64,000 bases of DNA from Sphingobacteriales bacterium 46-32. Its GTDB lineage: Bacteria; Bacteroidota; Bacteroidia; Chitinophagales; Chitinophagaceae. Shown here piece by piece: positions 25,023 through 34,530 of this stretch; within the stretch, counting starts at the first letter, position 1, and each line of letters starts with the position of its first letter. A program made the position numbers and the translations under genes. The DNA lies in the NCBI GenBank assembly GCA_001898485.1, contig MKTY01000020.1, forward strand, positions 682,001 to 746,000, written 5' to 3'. The notes under the pieces are model-generated. The model was not told where the DNA came from, did no database searches, and saw only the letters and a program-made list of their open reading frames with translations.

Positions 25023-26957
25023 ATGAAAATGAGATGGCTGACTGCAATGGCATTGGGCTTTAGCCTCACCGCCCAGTCACAAACCCTATTTACCTATGGA
25101 ACCCATAAGGCCGATGCCAAAGACTTTCTCCGGGCCTTTTCCAAAAACAATCAGGCTGGTCCGGCCGATAAGGCCAATGCCATGCGGCAGTACCTTGACC
25201 TGTATGTCAACTCGCGCCTCAAAATACAGGAAGCCTATGACCGCAGATACGATACACTTCCTGAAATAAAGGCAGAGATCAGCAACCTGCGCGATCAGAT
25301 TATCGACAACTACCTGAGCGATCCCAAAGCACTTGACCGCCTCAGCCGTGAAGCTTTTGCCCGCAGTCAGAAGGATATTCATGTAGCCCATATTTTTATC
25401 AGCCTTACCAATAGCAGCGGCCAGACAGACACAACTGCCGCCCGTAAAAAACTGGAGGAAGTAGAAAAACGCCTTGCCCGTGGCGAAGATTTTGGCACTG
25501 TCGCAGCCAAATACTCCGATGACCCATCTGCGGCCGAAAATCGCGGAGATCTCAATTATATCACCGCATTTACCCTGCCCTATGCCCTGGAAAATGTGAT
25601 TTATTCAACACCGGCAGGTAAAACATCAAAGCCCTTCACCTCGCGCGCCGGGTATCATATTTTCAAGAATCTGGGTGAACGTAAGGCGCTGGGGCGTATC
25701 AAAATTCAGCAGATACTGCTGGCGGTTCCTCCCGGAGCAGATGCAGCTGCCGTTCAGGCCTCTTCGCGCCTGGCCGATTCCCTGTATAAGCAACTGGCAA
25801 CAGGAGCCGATTTTGCCAAACTGGCCACCACCTACAGTAATGACCTCGTGAGCTCCATTGCCAATGGTAATGTGCCTGAAATCGCCGTTGGCCAGTATGA
25901 CCCTGCTTTCGAACAGTACATAGCCGGTCTTACTCCGGGCATCCTTAATAAGCCTTTTCAGAGTAAACATGGATTTCATATTGTAAAACTGCTGGAGATA
26001 AAGCCCGTGAGCACGACCGCCGACGAGGCCACGCTCGAAGCCCTGCAGCAAAAAGTGATGACAGATGACCGGTGGAAAACAGCCCGCGACTTCATTTATG
26101 CCCGTGTGGGACAGAAACCGGGCCTGCGCAAGGCAACTATCTCCGAAACAGCCCTGTGGGCCATCAGCGACAGCCTGCTGGATTATAAGCCGGCCGGGCT
26201 CGGCCGCAGCCTCACTCCCGCTACGGTAGTTTTCACGATCGGCAAACAATCCTGGCGTATTGCCGACTGGATACAGTATGCACAAATGAACCGGTACCGT
26301 ACTGATCGTGGCGGCATTAAACCCTACTCCGAACTGATGGATGAATTCCGTCAGCAGGCCATGTACCAGTACTATCGTGACCATCTCGAAGAATACAATG
26401 AAGACTTCCGCCTGCAAATGAGCGAATTCACAGACGGCAACCTCTTCTTCGAAATAATGCAGCAGGAAGTATGGAATAAGGCACAGGCAGACAGCATGGC
26501 ATTGTTGTCGCTTTATCAAAAGAATAAGGAGAATTACTACTGGAAGGAAAGTGCCGATGCCATTCTTTTCTTTTGTCCGGATGAAACAACAGCCGGCAAT
26601 CTCATGAAGGAGCTGGAAAAAGATCCTGCGGGGTGGCGCCGTATCATGGAGCCATTGCGTGATCGTGTGGTGGCCGACAGCAGCCGTTTTGAATGGAGCC
26701 AGCTGCCCGGCCTCAACGGCAATGCGCCCAAAGCAGGCACACATACTGCTACCGTTATCAATCCTACAGACAACACGGCTTCATTTGCCTATATTTTTAA
26801 AGTGTATACCACCGCCTCGCCCCGCAGCTTTGAAGAGGCAAAGGGCCTGGTGATGAACGATTATCAGAATATTCTGGAGGCCGAATGGATAAAACGCCTG
26901 CGCGCCAAATATCCGGTGAAGGTCAATCAGCAAACACTAAACAGCCTGACCAAATAG
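25023..26957 (+). CDS. Periplasmic peptidyl-prolyl isomerase with two rotamase (parvulin) domains
   Basis: 644 residues with a signal peptide (WLTAMALGFSLTAQSQ). An N-terminal helical chaperone region (about 25-110) precedes parvulin 1 (DIHVAHIFISL ... GRGEDFG, DLNYITAFTLPYALE) and parvulin 2 (IKIQQILLAVPPG ... GADFAKLATTYSND ... SKHGFHIVKLLE). A further ~300-residue C-terminal part without a recognised fold follows. It resembles a SurA/PpiD-type foldase. AGGGAAT before the ATG is one of the few SD-like sites here. The stop codon lies inside a terminator hairpin. Confidence 0.88.
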   Translation: MKMRWLTAMALGFSLTAQSQTLFTYGTHKADAKDFLRAFSKNNQAGPADKANAMRQYLDLYVNSRLKIQEAYDRRYDTLPEIKAEISNLRDQIIDNYLSDPKALDRLSREAFARSQKDIHVAHIFISLTNSSGQTDTTAARKKLEEVEKRLARGEDFGTVAAKYSDDPSAAENRGDLNYITAFTLPYALENVIYSTPAGKTSKPFTSRAGYHIFKNLGERKALGRIKIQQILLAVPPGADAAAVQASSRLADSLYKQLATGADFAKLATTYSNDLVSSIANGNVPEIAVGQYDPAFEQYIAGLTPGILNKPFQSKHGFHIVKLLEIKPVSTTADEATLEALQQKVMTDDRWKTARDFIYARVGQKPGLRKATISETALWAISDSLLDYKPAGLGRSLTPATVVFTIGKQSWRIADWIQYAQMNRYRTDRGGIKPYSELMDEFRQQAMYQYYRDHLEEYNEDFRLQMSEFTDGNLFFEIMQQEVWNKAQADSMALLSLYQKNKENYYWKESADAILFFCPDETTAGNLMKELEKDPAGWRRIMEPLRDRVVADSSRFEWSQLPGLNGNAPKAGTHTATVINPTDNTASFAYIFKVYTTASPRSFEEAKGLVMNDYQNILEAEWIKRLRAKYPVKVNQQTLNSLTK

Positions 26958-26967
26958 GGTCAGGCTG
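26942..26967. terminator. Hairpin terminator overlapping the foldase stop codon
   Basis: CAGCCTGACC (26942-26951) and GGTCAGGCTG (26958-26967) form a perfect 10-bp stem. The 6-nt loop contains the TAG stop at 26955-26957. It separates convergent foldase and metF genes and may work in both directions. The T-tract is poor. Confidence 0.65.
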
Positions 26968-26992
26968 CATCTCTATGCGGTAATTGTTTCTA

Positions 26993-27943
26993 TTAAAGAT
27001 TTTTAACTACTTCGGCTACCATCATAGGGCGGCCCAGGGTGTAATAGTGAAGTACCGGCACTCCATTTTTCTTAAGATCACGGCTCTGTGCCAATAACCA
27101 CTCGGTACCAACTTTTTCTACTTCCTCGTCATTTTTGCACTTGAGTATGGCATTGGAGAGATCGGTTGGCAGGTCGATATGAAATGTCTTTGGAATGACC
27201 GTGAGCTGCTTGCGGGTATAGATCGGTTTTAATCCCGGAATGATGGGCACTGTGATGCCTGCTTCGCGGCAGGCTTTTACAAAAGCATAATACCTGGCAT
27301 TGTCGAAAAACATCTGGGTTACGATATAATCGGCGCCGGCATCGACTTTGGCTTTCAGGTACCGCAGATCGGTCTCCATATTGGGCGCTTCAAAATGTTT
27401 TTCCGGATAGCCGGCCACACCTATACAGAAAGTGGTTTTGCTGGTACTTTTCAGGTCTTCCTCGAGATAAACACCGGCATTGAGATTAACTACCTGCCTG
27501 ATGAGGTCACTGGCATATTTATGACCGTCAGCCTCGGGCTCAAACGCTGTTTCATTTTTGGCGGCATCACCCCGCAGTACCAGTACATTGTCGATGCCCA
27601 GGTATTGCAGATTGAGCAGCGCGTCTTCTGTATCGTTGACACTGAAGCCGCCGCAGATCAGGTGCGGCACCGTGTCTACGTCGTACTTATTCATAATAGC
27701 CGCACAGATACTTTCCGTACCCGGCCGCTTGCGCACAACTACTTTATCAAAACCACCATCGGCCCGTTTTTTAAATACGTGTTCACTCCGATGATAAGTT
27801 ACATTGATATAGGCAGGCCTGAACTCCATAAGGGGATCCATATGGTTGTACAGTGCTTCAATGCCCTTGCCTTTGAGCGGGGGCAGCACTTCAAAAGAAA
27901 TCAGCGTTTCTTTGGCCTGGCGGATATGGTCTATTACTTTCAT
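26993..27943 (-). CDS. metF: Methylenetetrahydrofolate reductase
   Basis: 316 residues, the usual length. FAD-linked TIM barrel with SFEVLPPLKGKG near the start, YINVTYHRSEH, VDTVPHLICGG, IDNVLVLRGD, CIGVAGYPEKH and GADYIVTQMFFDN. It reduces 5,10-methylene-THF to 5-methyl-THF for methionine synthesis. Methionine-pathway partners are not in the window. Its upstream region shares a word-array repeat with divergent lptB. Confidence 0.96.
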   Translation of the reverse strand: MKVIDHIRQAKETLISFEVLPPLKGKGIEALYNHMDPLMEFRPAYINVTYHRSEHVFKKRADGGFDKVVVRKRPGTESICAAIMNKYDVDTVPHLICGGFSVNDTEDALLNLQYLGIDNVLVLRGDAAKNETAFEPEADGHKYASDLIRQVVNLNAGVYLEEDLKSTSKTTFCIGVAGYPEKHFEAPNMETDLRYLKAKVDAGADYIVTQMFFDNARYYAFVKACREAGITVPIIPGLKPIYTRKQLTVIPKTFHIDLPTDLSNAILKCKNDEEVEKVGTEWLLAQSRDLKKNGVPVLHYYTLGRPMMVAEVVKNL

Positions 27944-27986
27944 TGGGCAGCAAAGCTAGTATAAAGTGATAAGTTTTCAGTTATTA

Positions 27987-28080
27987 AGGAAGGAAAGGCA
28001 GAAGGCTAAAGGCGGAAGGTGTGATATAACGCCGGAGAGTTTCAACCTTTACCTTCTACCTTTAACCTTACACCTTTCTT
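27987..28080. repeat. Heptad-word inverted array between metF and lptB
   Basis: The left arm (27987-28022) is words like GAAAGGC, AGAAGGC, TAAAGGC, GGAAGGT. The right arm (28044-28080) is the pyrimidine counterpart. The two genes are divergent, so here the array lies upstream of both, not in a terminator position. Confidence 0.7.
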
Positions 28081-28115
28081 AACCTGGCCCTTATTACTCA
28101 GAGCATCGAATCCCT

Positions 28116-28123
28116 TAATTTTG
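28116..28123 (+). promoter_or_regulatory. -7 box (TAnnTTTG) immediately before lptB
   Basis: TAATTTTG fits TAnnTTTG; only 6 bp separate it from ATG 28130. If used, the transcript would start at or next to the start codon. Confidence 0.4.
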
Positions 28124-28129
28124 CCTCCC

Positions 28130-28903
28130 ATGCCTATTACCATTTATGCAAAAGACCTGGTGAAGCGATACGGCAGCCGAACAGTCGTTAACCACGTATC
28201 GTTTGAAGTAAACCAGGGAGAAATCGTAGGATTGCTGGGGCCTAATGGTGCCGGTAAAACCACCTCCTTCTACCAGGTGGTGGGTCTTGTGCGGCCTGAT
28301 GAAGGAAGTGTCTTCCTGAATGAGCAGGATATCACCAAACAGCCTATGTACAAGCGGGCTAAAATGGGCATTGGCTACCTGCCACAAGAGGCGTCTGTAT
28401 TCCGTAAGCTAAGTGTTGAAGATAATATCAGTGCCGTGCTGGAAATGACGGGCCTCTCAAAAAGCGAGCAAAGAGAAAAGCTGGAGTCGCTGCTCGATGA
28501 GTTTCGCCTGCACCATGTACGCAAAAGCAATGGAGACGTGCTAAGCGGCGGAGAAAGACGCCGAACCGAAATTGCCCGTGCACTGGCCGTAGACCCCAAA
28601 TTTATCCTGCTCGATGAGCCTTTTGCGGGCATTGACCCTATTGCCGTAGAAGACATTCAGGCCATCGTAGCACGGCTCAAATATAAAAATATCGGTATCC
28701 TCATTACCGACCACAACGTAACAGAAACACTTTCTATCTGCGACCGCGCCTACCTGCTTATTGAAGGCAAAATTTTCAAACACGGTACCGCCGAAGAACT
28801 CGCCGGCGATGAGCAGGTAAAAAAACTCTACCTCGGCCGTGATTTTGTGCTGCGCCGCAAAGACTGGCTGCATGAAGAAGCACGCGGAGAAAATCAGCAG
28901 TAA
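28130..28903 (+). CDS. lptB: LPS export ABC transporter ATP-binding protein LptB
   Basis: 257 residues from ATG 28130; a TTG at 28121 is in frame but unlikely. Walker [15 protein letters not shown]-loop YLPQEASVF, signature [15 protein letters not shown], Walker [14 protein letters not shown] and H-loop ITDHNV follow in order. [20 protein letters not shown] is characteristic of LptB. It powers LptFG-driven extraction of LPS from the inner membrane; lptFG are elsewhere. The C-terminus is about 15 residues longer than E. coli LptB. Confidence 0.93.
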   Translation: MPITIYAKDLVKRYGSRTVVNHVSFEVNQGEIVGLLGPNGAGKTTSFYQVVGLVRPDEGSVFLNEQDITKQPMYKRAKMGIGYLPQEASVFRKLSVEDNISAVLEMTGLSKSEQREKLESLLDEFRLHHVRKSNGDVLSGGERRRTEIARALAVDPKFILLDEPFAGIDPIAVEDIQAIVARLKYKNIGILITDHNVTETLSICDRAYLLIEGKIFKHGTAEELAGDEQVKKLYLGRDFVLRRKDWLHEEARGENQQ

Positions 28904-29150
28904 GTATAAAATGTACTGCAATTTACCGGCAAACACCGCGCTTAAAAGCATGCGGGTTGCGATACAACTCAGATTTCTGCATGATTGAGCTCCATATTAA
29001 ATTCTTTTATCTGCGGCAGTCAGCGTTTTCTGCGGGCAATATTTCCTGCAGATGGCATAGGTTTAAGCAGATTAATCCCTGCCGGCCTTTCCAGCGGAGT
29101 CATTACCGCATGCCGCATAGTCTGCTAAATTCCTTATTTTGCCGGCAGCT

Positions 29151-30659
29151 ATGAGCTTGCTAAGCCCCGCCATATCATCACTGGCACGTATGCGTGCCTG
29201 GCGCATTGAAGGATGGAAAAACCACCCCGGCGACACCCAGCGTGAGGTATTGCAGGACCTGGTCACCTCTGCCCAATACACCGAATTTGGCCGGCAATAC
29301 CGTTTTAGCGAACTGTTTAACATCAAATCGTTTAAAGATGCGGTGCCGGTGCACGAGTACGACGACCTCAAACCCTACATCGAACGAATGATGCAGGGCG
29401 AGCAGAACATACTCTGGAATACGCCCGTTTACTGGTTTGCCAAAAGCAGCGGCACTACCAGCGACAAGAGCAAGTTTATACCTGTGAGCGAAGAAAGCCT
29501 CGAAGATTGCCATTTTAAGGCAGCCAAAGATGTGCTCACTATGTATTACCAGTACAACCCCGAGTCGGCCCTGCTCACGGGTAAGGGCCTGGTAATTGGA
29601 GGCAGCCACAATATCAATCCCATGAACAATGAAGCCCAGTATGGCGACCTGAGTGCTGTATTGCTTCAAAACACTCCTTTCTGGGGACACTGGCTGCGTA
29701 CACCCGACCTTAGCATTGCACTCATGGATGAATGGGAAAGCAAGATCGAAAAACTGGCTGCCAGCACGATTCATGAAAATGTGACCTCCATATCTGGCGT
29801 ACCCACCTGGACCCTCGTACTGTTTAAACGTATACTGGAGATAACCGGCAAAAAAACAATGGCGGAAGTATGGCCATCTTTGGAGCTGTATATGCATGGC
29901 GGCGTATCCTTCACTCCTTACCGGCAGCAGTTTGAAAAATTGATCGGTAAGCCTATTCATTACCTCGAGATGTACAATGCATCGGAAGGTTTTTTTGCTG
30001 CCCAGGAGCGGCCAGAAGATGATGGTATGCTACTCTTTACCGATCATGGCATCTTTATGGAATTTATGCCGGTAGGAGAATATGGCAAAAAGCATCCCCG
30101 CACTATCGGTCTGGCCGATGTGGAAACCGGCCGCAACTATGCCCTTATTATCAGTACCAATGGTGGCCTGTGGCGATATCTGCTGGGCGATACCATCCAG
30201 TTTACCTCACTGGCTCCTTACCGGGTAAAGGTATCTGGCCGGCTCAAACATTATATCAATGCATTTGGCGAGGAGGTCATAGTAGATAATACAGATAAAG
30301 CCATAGCCGAAGCCTGCCACATCACCGGCGCTGTGGTAAATGATTATACAGCTGCACCCGTGTATTTTTCAGCCGAAGCCAACGGTGCCCATGAGTGGCT
30401 GATTGAATTCGAAACCCCGCCTGCCTCGCTCAACCAGTTTCGTGATGCACTCGATGCAGCACTAAAACGTATCAATAGCGACTACGAAGCCAAACGCTAC
30501 CGCGATATCGCCCTTGGCCCTCCCGTGCTGCATGCATTGAAGCCCGGCAGTTTTACTAGCTGGCTCCGCCAAAAAGGCAAACTGGGCGGCCAGCATAAAG
30601 TACCGCGACTTTGCAATGACCGGAAATATATTGAAGACATCCTGGAGCTATTGAAATAG
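29151..30659 (+). CDS. GH3 family acyl-adenylating protein (GH3 auxin-responsive promoter family)
   Basis: 502 residues from ATG 29151. It is an ANL-type adenylate-forming enzyme of the GH3 group: phosphate-binding FAKSSGTTSDKSKFIPVS (about residue 100), MYNASEGFFAAQ, YALIISTNGGLWRYLLGDTIQF and the KVSGRLKHYINAFGEEV hinge. Plant GH3 proteins conjugate amino acids to acyl hormones; the bacterial members, common in Bacteroidota, have no settled substrate. It is followed by fabG at 81 bp on the same strand. Confidence 0.9.
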   Translation: MSLLSPAISSLARMRAWRIEGWKNHPGDTQREVLQDLVTSAQYTEFGRQYRFSELFNIKSFKDAVPVHEYDDLKPYIERMMQGEQNILWNTPVYWFAKSSGTTSDKSKFIPVSEESLEDCHFKAAKDVLTMYYQYNPESALLTGKGLVIGGSHNINPMNNEAQYGDLSAVLLQNTPFWGHWLRTPDLSIALMDEWESKIEKLAASTIHENVTSISGVPTWTLVLFKRILEITGKKTMAEVWPSLELYMHGGVSFTPYRQQFEKLIGKPIHYLEMYNASEGFFAAQERPEDDGMLLFTDHGIFMEFMPVGEYGKKHPRTIGLADVETGRNYALIISTNGGLWRYLLGDTIQFTSLAPYRVKVSGRLKHYINAFGEEVIVDNTDKAIAEACHITGAVVNDYTAAPVYFSAEANGAHEWLIEFETPPASLNQFRDALDAALKRINSDYEAKRYRDIALGPPVLHALKPGSFTSWLRQKGKLGGQHKVPRLCNDRKYIEDILELLK

Positions 30660-30740
30660 CTTTCATACAGAAGCCTCCATTCAACCAGAAATTCGCTTTA
30701 TTTGCGCTTTATTGAAGACATTTTTACTAAAAATAACAGC

Positions 30741-31496
30741 ATGAAACTTCTCGACAACAAAGTAGCTATCATAACAGGTGCCGCACGCGGTATTGGCGAA
30801 GCCATTGCCCTCAAATTTGCTGAGCATGGTGCTCACGTGGCTTTTACCTATGTGAGTGAAAGCAGCGCGCCCAAAGCCGCCGCCCTCGAAGAAAAATTGA
30901 AAGCACTGGGTGTAAAAGCCAAAGCGTGGCAGAGCAATGCCGGTGAAGCAGCTCAGTGCGAAGCCTTTGTTGCCGATGTGATCAAAGAATTTGGTACCGT
31001 CGACATCTGTGTAAACAATGCCGGTATTTCAAAAGACAACCTGCTGCTGCGCCTTACACCCGATCAGTGGGACGAAGTGATCCGTGTAAATCTCAACAGC
31101 GTCTTCTACATGACCAAGCAGGTAATCAAACCCATGATGAAAGCCCGGTCAGGCGCTATTATCAATATGAGCAGTGTGATTGGCGAAATGGGTAATGCCG
31201 GCCAAAGCAGCTATGCTGCCTCCAAAGCCGGTATCATCGGTTTTACCAAAAGTGTAGCCAAAGAACTGGGAAGCCGCAACATCCGTTGCAATGCTATTGC
31301 CCCCGGTTTTGTAGAAACCGATATGACTGCTTATCTGAAAGAAGGAGAAGCCAGCGATAAATACAAAGCCGGTATTCCTCTCGGACGTTTTGCCAGTGCA
31401 GAAGATATCGCCAACACTACCCTGTTCCTGGTCTCTGATATGGGCTCCTATATCACCGGGCAGACGATCAGCGTGTGCGGAGGACTGAATATATGA
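30741..31496 (+). CDS. fabG: 3-oxoacyl-[acyl-carrier-protein] reductase
   Basis: 251 residues from ATG 30741; the open frame begins at 30702 but these 13 residues are upstream leader. SDR features: TGAARGIGEAI NADPH-binding turn, NNAGISKDN, catalytic serine in NMSSVIGEMG, YAASK, and FVETDMTAYL with the C-terminal VCGGLNI. It reduces beta-ketoacyl-ACP in fatty-acid elongation. The match to FabG rather than a generic SDR rests on the ISKDNLLLRL and VCGGLNI segments. Confidence 0.93.
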   Translation: MKLLDNKVAIITGAARGIGEAIALKFAEHGAHVAFTYVSESSAPKAAALEEKLKALGVKAKAWQSNAGEAAQCEAFVADVIKEFGTVDICVNNAGISKDNLLLRLTPDQWDEVIRVNLNSVFYMTKQVIKPMMKARSGAIINMSSVIGEMGNAGQSSYAASKAGIIGFTKSVAKELGSRNIRCNAIAPGFVETDMTAYLKEGEASDKYKAGIPLGRFASAEDIANTTLFLVSDMGSYITGQTISVCGGLNI

Positions 31497-31530
31497 TTTG
31501 AAAATGTGCCGATTTGAACATTTGAAGATG
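31496..31530 (+). repeat. Octad-word array (ATTTGAAA family), single arm
   Basis: 8-nt words ATTTGAAA, ATGTGCCG, ATTTGAAC, ATTTGAAG follow in frame with each other, beginning in the fabG stop codon. No reverse-complement arm was found before the next gene. Confidence 0.6.
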
Positions 31531-31575
31531 GCGAGGAAATCTGCTGATAAATAGAACAATGTACTTTATAAATAT

Positions 31576-31598
31576 AAATGCGGGCTATGCCCGCATTT
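31576..31598. terminator. Bidirectional rho-independent terminator
   Basis: AAATGCGGGC (31576-31585), loop TAT, GCCCGCATTT (31589-31598), followed by TTC. It lies between convergent fabG and the GT2 gene. Confidence 0.85.
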
Positions 31599-31607
31599 TC
31601 CATATAA

Positions 31608-32429
31608 TTAACTGCTGATATGGCTTACCGGTTTCTTTTCCGCGGGCTGGTTGGTTTTTATAAACGTAAAGTCGGGTTTCTTCTGCAGGCGGTATAACTT
31701 CAGGTATTTCAAGAAATGATATCGCGCCTGGTTGACAGCAATCTGCCAGCCCCGATAGCCATTGAGAATACCTCTGCGAATAAACAGGTCATTGATAAAG
31801 AACCAGGCTGGACTTGCCAGTATTTTGAGCCAGTTTGTACGGCGTCCGGCGCGATACAATGAACGCGCCGCGATGGTACTGAAATTGTCATTGCGCCGCT
31901 TCAATTCTCCCACCGTACTACAGATATAATGCAGCAGATCGCCTTTCAGCGGACATACGGCTGTAGTAGCTGGTACAATGACACGGTCGTGCGGGTCAAG
32001 GCCACCCCAGTTTAGCACGCGGCGATCAAATAATCTTACTTTGGGTTCGGGGTACCACGCCCCATGGCGTATAAATTTGCCACAGAAATTGGCACAGCGG
32101 TTCATCTTATATGCCTTAAAAGCATACCCCCCCTTTTTGACTTTCAGGATGGATTGCTGCAATGTTTTGCTGAGCTCTTCATCCGCATCCAGCGATAATA
32201 CATAATTATTTGTTGCCAGCGATAAGGCCTTATTCTTTTGTGCTATGTAGCCTAAAAATTTCTGCTGGTACACAAGGGCTCCATACGATTCTGCTATTTC
32301 TACGGTATGATCAGTAGAAAAAGAATCCAATACCACAATCTCGTCTGCTACGGGCAGCACCGATTCAAGACATCGGGCCAGATTGCGTTCTTCATTGTAC
32401 GTAATGATAACAACTGATAAACGTTCCAT
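31608..32429 (-). CDS. Glycosyltransferase family 2 (WaaE/KdtX-like)
   Basis: 273 residues. GT-A fold: LSVVIITYNEERNLARCLES at the N-terminus, DEIVVLDSFSTDHT, and the DxD-like LSLDADEEL. The layout LGYIAQKNKALSLA ... GAWYPEPKVRLFDRR is that of the WaaE-like LPS-core glucosyltransferases. A short amphipathic C-terminal region suggests membrane association. It is divergent from the O-antigen-ligase gene with a 102-bp gap, so both may be expressed with envelope glycan genes. Confidence 0.9.
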   Translation of the reverse strand: MERLSVVIITYNEERNLARCLESVLPVADEIVVLDSFSTDHTVEIAESYGALVYQQKFLGYIAQKNKALSLATNNYVLSLDADEELSKTLQQSILKVKKGGYAFKAYKMNRCANFCGKFIRHGAWYPEPKVRLFDRRVLNWGGLDPHDRVIVPATTAVCPLKGDLLHYICSTVGELKRRNDNFSTIAARSLYRAGRRTNWLKILASPAWFFINDLFIRRGILNGYRGWQIAVNQARYHFLKYLKLYRLQKKPDFTFIKTNQPAEKKPVSHISS

Positions 32430-32531
32430 GGCTTACTGATTAGGATACAGGTGTTTATTGTTAATCTTTTCTTTTTTCATGGCCAGTTGATTTACGCAAT
32501 TATTTTTGCAGGTAAATCATTACCGGTTCTT

Positions 32532-33794
32532 ATGAATATTCGGTCCATCATATTTCCCGCACTGCTCTTACTCTTCTTTGCCTCACTGTTTTTGAGTGTG
32601 CTGGTATCACTCAAGGTTATATTACTGGGCCTTCTGTTGCTCTATGCGCTCCTGGCCGGTAAGTGGACCCAAAAACTGACACTTTTCCGCGGTCGCCCGC
32701 ATATCTGGTGGATGCTCGGTTTTGCGGCATGGCTGCTGATCAGTGCCTTTATCTTTTCTGACAACCCAAAGGATACATTTCGTTTCCTCCAGCTCAGAAT
32801 TCCTTTGTTAATTTTTCCACTGGCCTTTGGCATTCTTTATATAGATCGCCAGCAGCGTAATCGCTTATTGCTCTTCATGGCCTGGCTTACAACGCTGATG
32901 GCATTTGCCTGTCTTGTTGCCGCCGCCATCACTTATAGCCGTACAGGCGATTCGGCATTTCTTTACAACGATTCACTCTCCCTGCTCGTTGGCCAGCAAT
33001 CTATTTACACATCGCTTTTCGTCAATATATCTATCTACATATTTGTATTTACGCTATTATATGAAAAGCAATCTTCAGGCCGCAAGGCTTTACAGACCAT
33101 AGCACTCATCTTTTTGTTTGCCTTCAGTTACCTGCTGGCCAGCCGCAATATGATGCTCATATTGTATATCAGCACATTGGCCTTCCTTTTTTACTATCTA
33201 TTTGCAAGAAAAAAGTACCTCGAAGGCGCTACGCTGCTGATGGGGCTATTTATTGCAGGTTTTCTCGTGTACAAATTTTTTCCCAAAACATTGAACCGAT
33301 TCAAAGAGCTGACTGTCACCAGCTACGACTATAAAAGCCTCGCTGCCGAAAGTCATTATGCCGGCACTTTCAGTGCCGATCAGTGGAATGGTGCCAATTT
33401 CAGGCTTGCGGCCTGGCCCTGTGGCTGGCAGCTGTTCAAAGAGCACCCGGTAACCGGTGTTGGCCTTGGCGACAAACGCGATGAACTAAACCGTGTGTAT
33501 GCCCAGCGCGACTTTCAATTTGCGATCAAAACCAAAAAGAACGTTCACAACAACTATCTCGATATTCTCTTTTCTACGGGCCTTATTGGTTTTATTCTGT
33601 TTTTTACCGGCTGGCTATTGCTACCGGTTATCCGTCTTATTCGGGCGCGTGATATGTTGGCCCTTTTTATCGTTGCCACACTCGCACTGGCCATGATCAC
33701 AGAGGTTTACTTTGACCGTAGTCTGGGTGCCATGGCATTTGGCTTCCTGATCTGCTTTTTGCTTATGCCTTACAGCAGGCAAAAGGATCACTGA
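32532..33794 (+). CDS. O-antigen ligase / Wzy_C family membrane protein
   Basis: 420 residues from ATG 32532. The frame opens at GTG 32451 but MNIRSIIFPALLLLF begins the first helix cleanly. About 11 membrane helices and one large periplasmic loop (about residues 245-340: FPKTLNRFKELTV ... LFKEHPVTGVGLGD) with the conserved HNNYLDILFSTG segment of the Wzy_C domain. It probably ligates or polymerises the glycan made by the convergent locus. Ligase versus polymerase cannot be told from sequence. It overlaps the Wzt gene end by 7 bp. Confidence 0.85.
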   Translation: MNIRSIIFPALLLLFFASLFLSVLVSLKVILLGLLLLYALLAGKWTQKLTLFRGRPHIWWMLGFAAWLLISAFIFSDNPKDTFRFLQLRIPLLIFPLAFGILYIDRQQRNRLLLFMAWLTTLMAFACLVAAAITYSRTGDSAFLYNDSLSLLVGQQSIYTSLFVNISIYIFVFTLLYEKQSSGRKALQTIALIFLFAFSYLLASRNMMLILYISTLAFLFYYLFARKKYLEGATLLMGLFIAGFLVYKFFPKTLNRFKELTVTSYDYKSLAAESHYAGTFSADQWNGANFRLAAWPCGWQLFKEHPVTGVGLGDKRDELNRVYAQRDFQFAIKTKKNVHNNYLDILFSTGLIGFILFFTGWLLLPVIRLIRARDMLALFIVATLALAMITEVYFDRSLGAMAFGFLICFLLMPYSRQKDH

Positions 33795-34522
33795 TTGTCG
33801 GCGAGGTACATTTCAATGGCTTTATCGGGATCTCCGAAATAAACCAGTTCTCCGTTTTTCATGAAGCCGACACGTTTGCAGTATTTCTGGATTACTTCCA
33901 TACTGTGGCTAATCAGCACCACTGTTTTACCCTCTATCCAGGATCCCTCAAACACCTTCACTGCTTTTTCCTGGAATTTCATATCACCTACAGCAAATAT
34001 TTCGTCCAGGAACATGATGTCGGCTCCGGCATTCACTGCTATGGAGAAGCTTAGCCTTGCCATCATTCCCGAAGAAAAGAACTTGATCTTAGTATCTACA
34101 AAATTTTCTATCTCTGCGAAAGCAATAATTTTCTCAAAAATCCTGTCGATCTCTTTAATCTTCAGGCCCAAAATAGATCCGGAAACATAGATATTCTCTC
34201 TTGCGGTCAGTTCATAATTCATTCCCACACCAAGATTCATGAGCATTGTTGAGCCATCTATCTTAAGATATCCCGAATCAGACGGATAAACACCTGCCAA
34301 TACCTTTACCAGGGTAGATTTACCGCAACCATTCCTACCTATAAAACCTACACACTCGCCCTTTTCAATGTCAAGGGACAGCATCTTAAGCGCTTCTACT
34401 CTTTTTTTTCTCAATGGATTGAAAAGACTAAATAACCTGTGTTTTACTGTATTATGACTATCCTCAGACACAGTAAACGTTTTACTTATATTTTTTGCTT
34501 TTAGCACTATATTACTTTCCAT
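33788..34522 (-). CDS. wzt: Polysaccharide ABC exporter ATP-binding protein (Wzt/TagH type, short)
   Basis: 244 residues. Walker A GFIGRNGCGKSTLVKVLAG, Q-loop region MLMNLGVGMNYELTARENI, signature KFFSSGMMARLSFSIA, Walker B DIMFLDEIFAVGD, H-loop LISHSMEV: the set of the capsule/O-antigen (ABCA/TagH) subfamily. It stops shortly after the H-loop, so the C-terminal carbohydrate-binding domain of the longer Wzt proteins (~400+ residues) is missing. It is the last gene of the leftward locus and pairs with the permease 8 bp upstream. Confidence 0.93.
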   Translation of the reverse strand: MESNIVLKAKNISKTFTVSEDSHNTVKHRLFSLFNPLRKKRVEALKMLSLDIEKGECVGFIGRNGCGKSTLVKVLAGVYPSDSGYLKIDGSTMLMNLGVGMNYELTARENIYVSGSILGLKIKEIDRIFEKIIAFAEIENFVDTKIKFFSSGMMARLSFSIAVNAGADIMFLDEIFAVGDMKFQEKAVKVFEGSWIEGKTVVLISHSMEVIQKYCKRVGFMKNGELVYFGDPDKAIEMYLADNQ

Positions 34523-34530
34523 AATTACTT

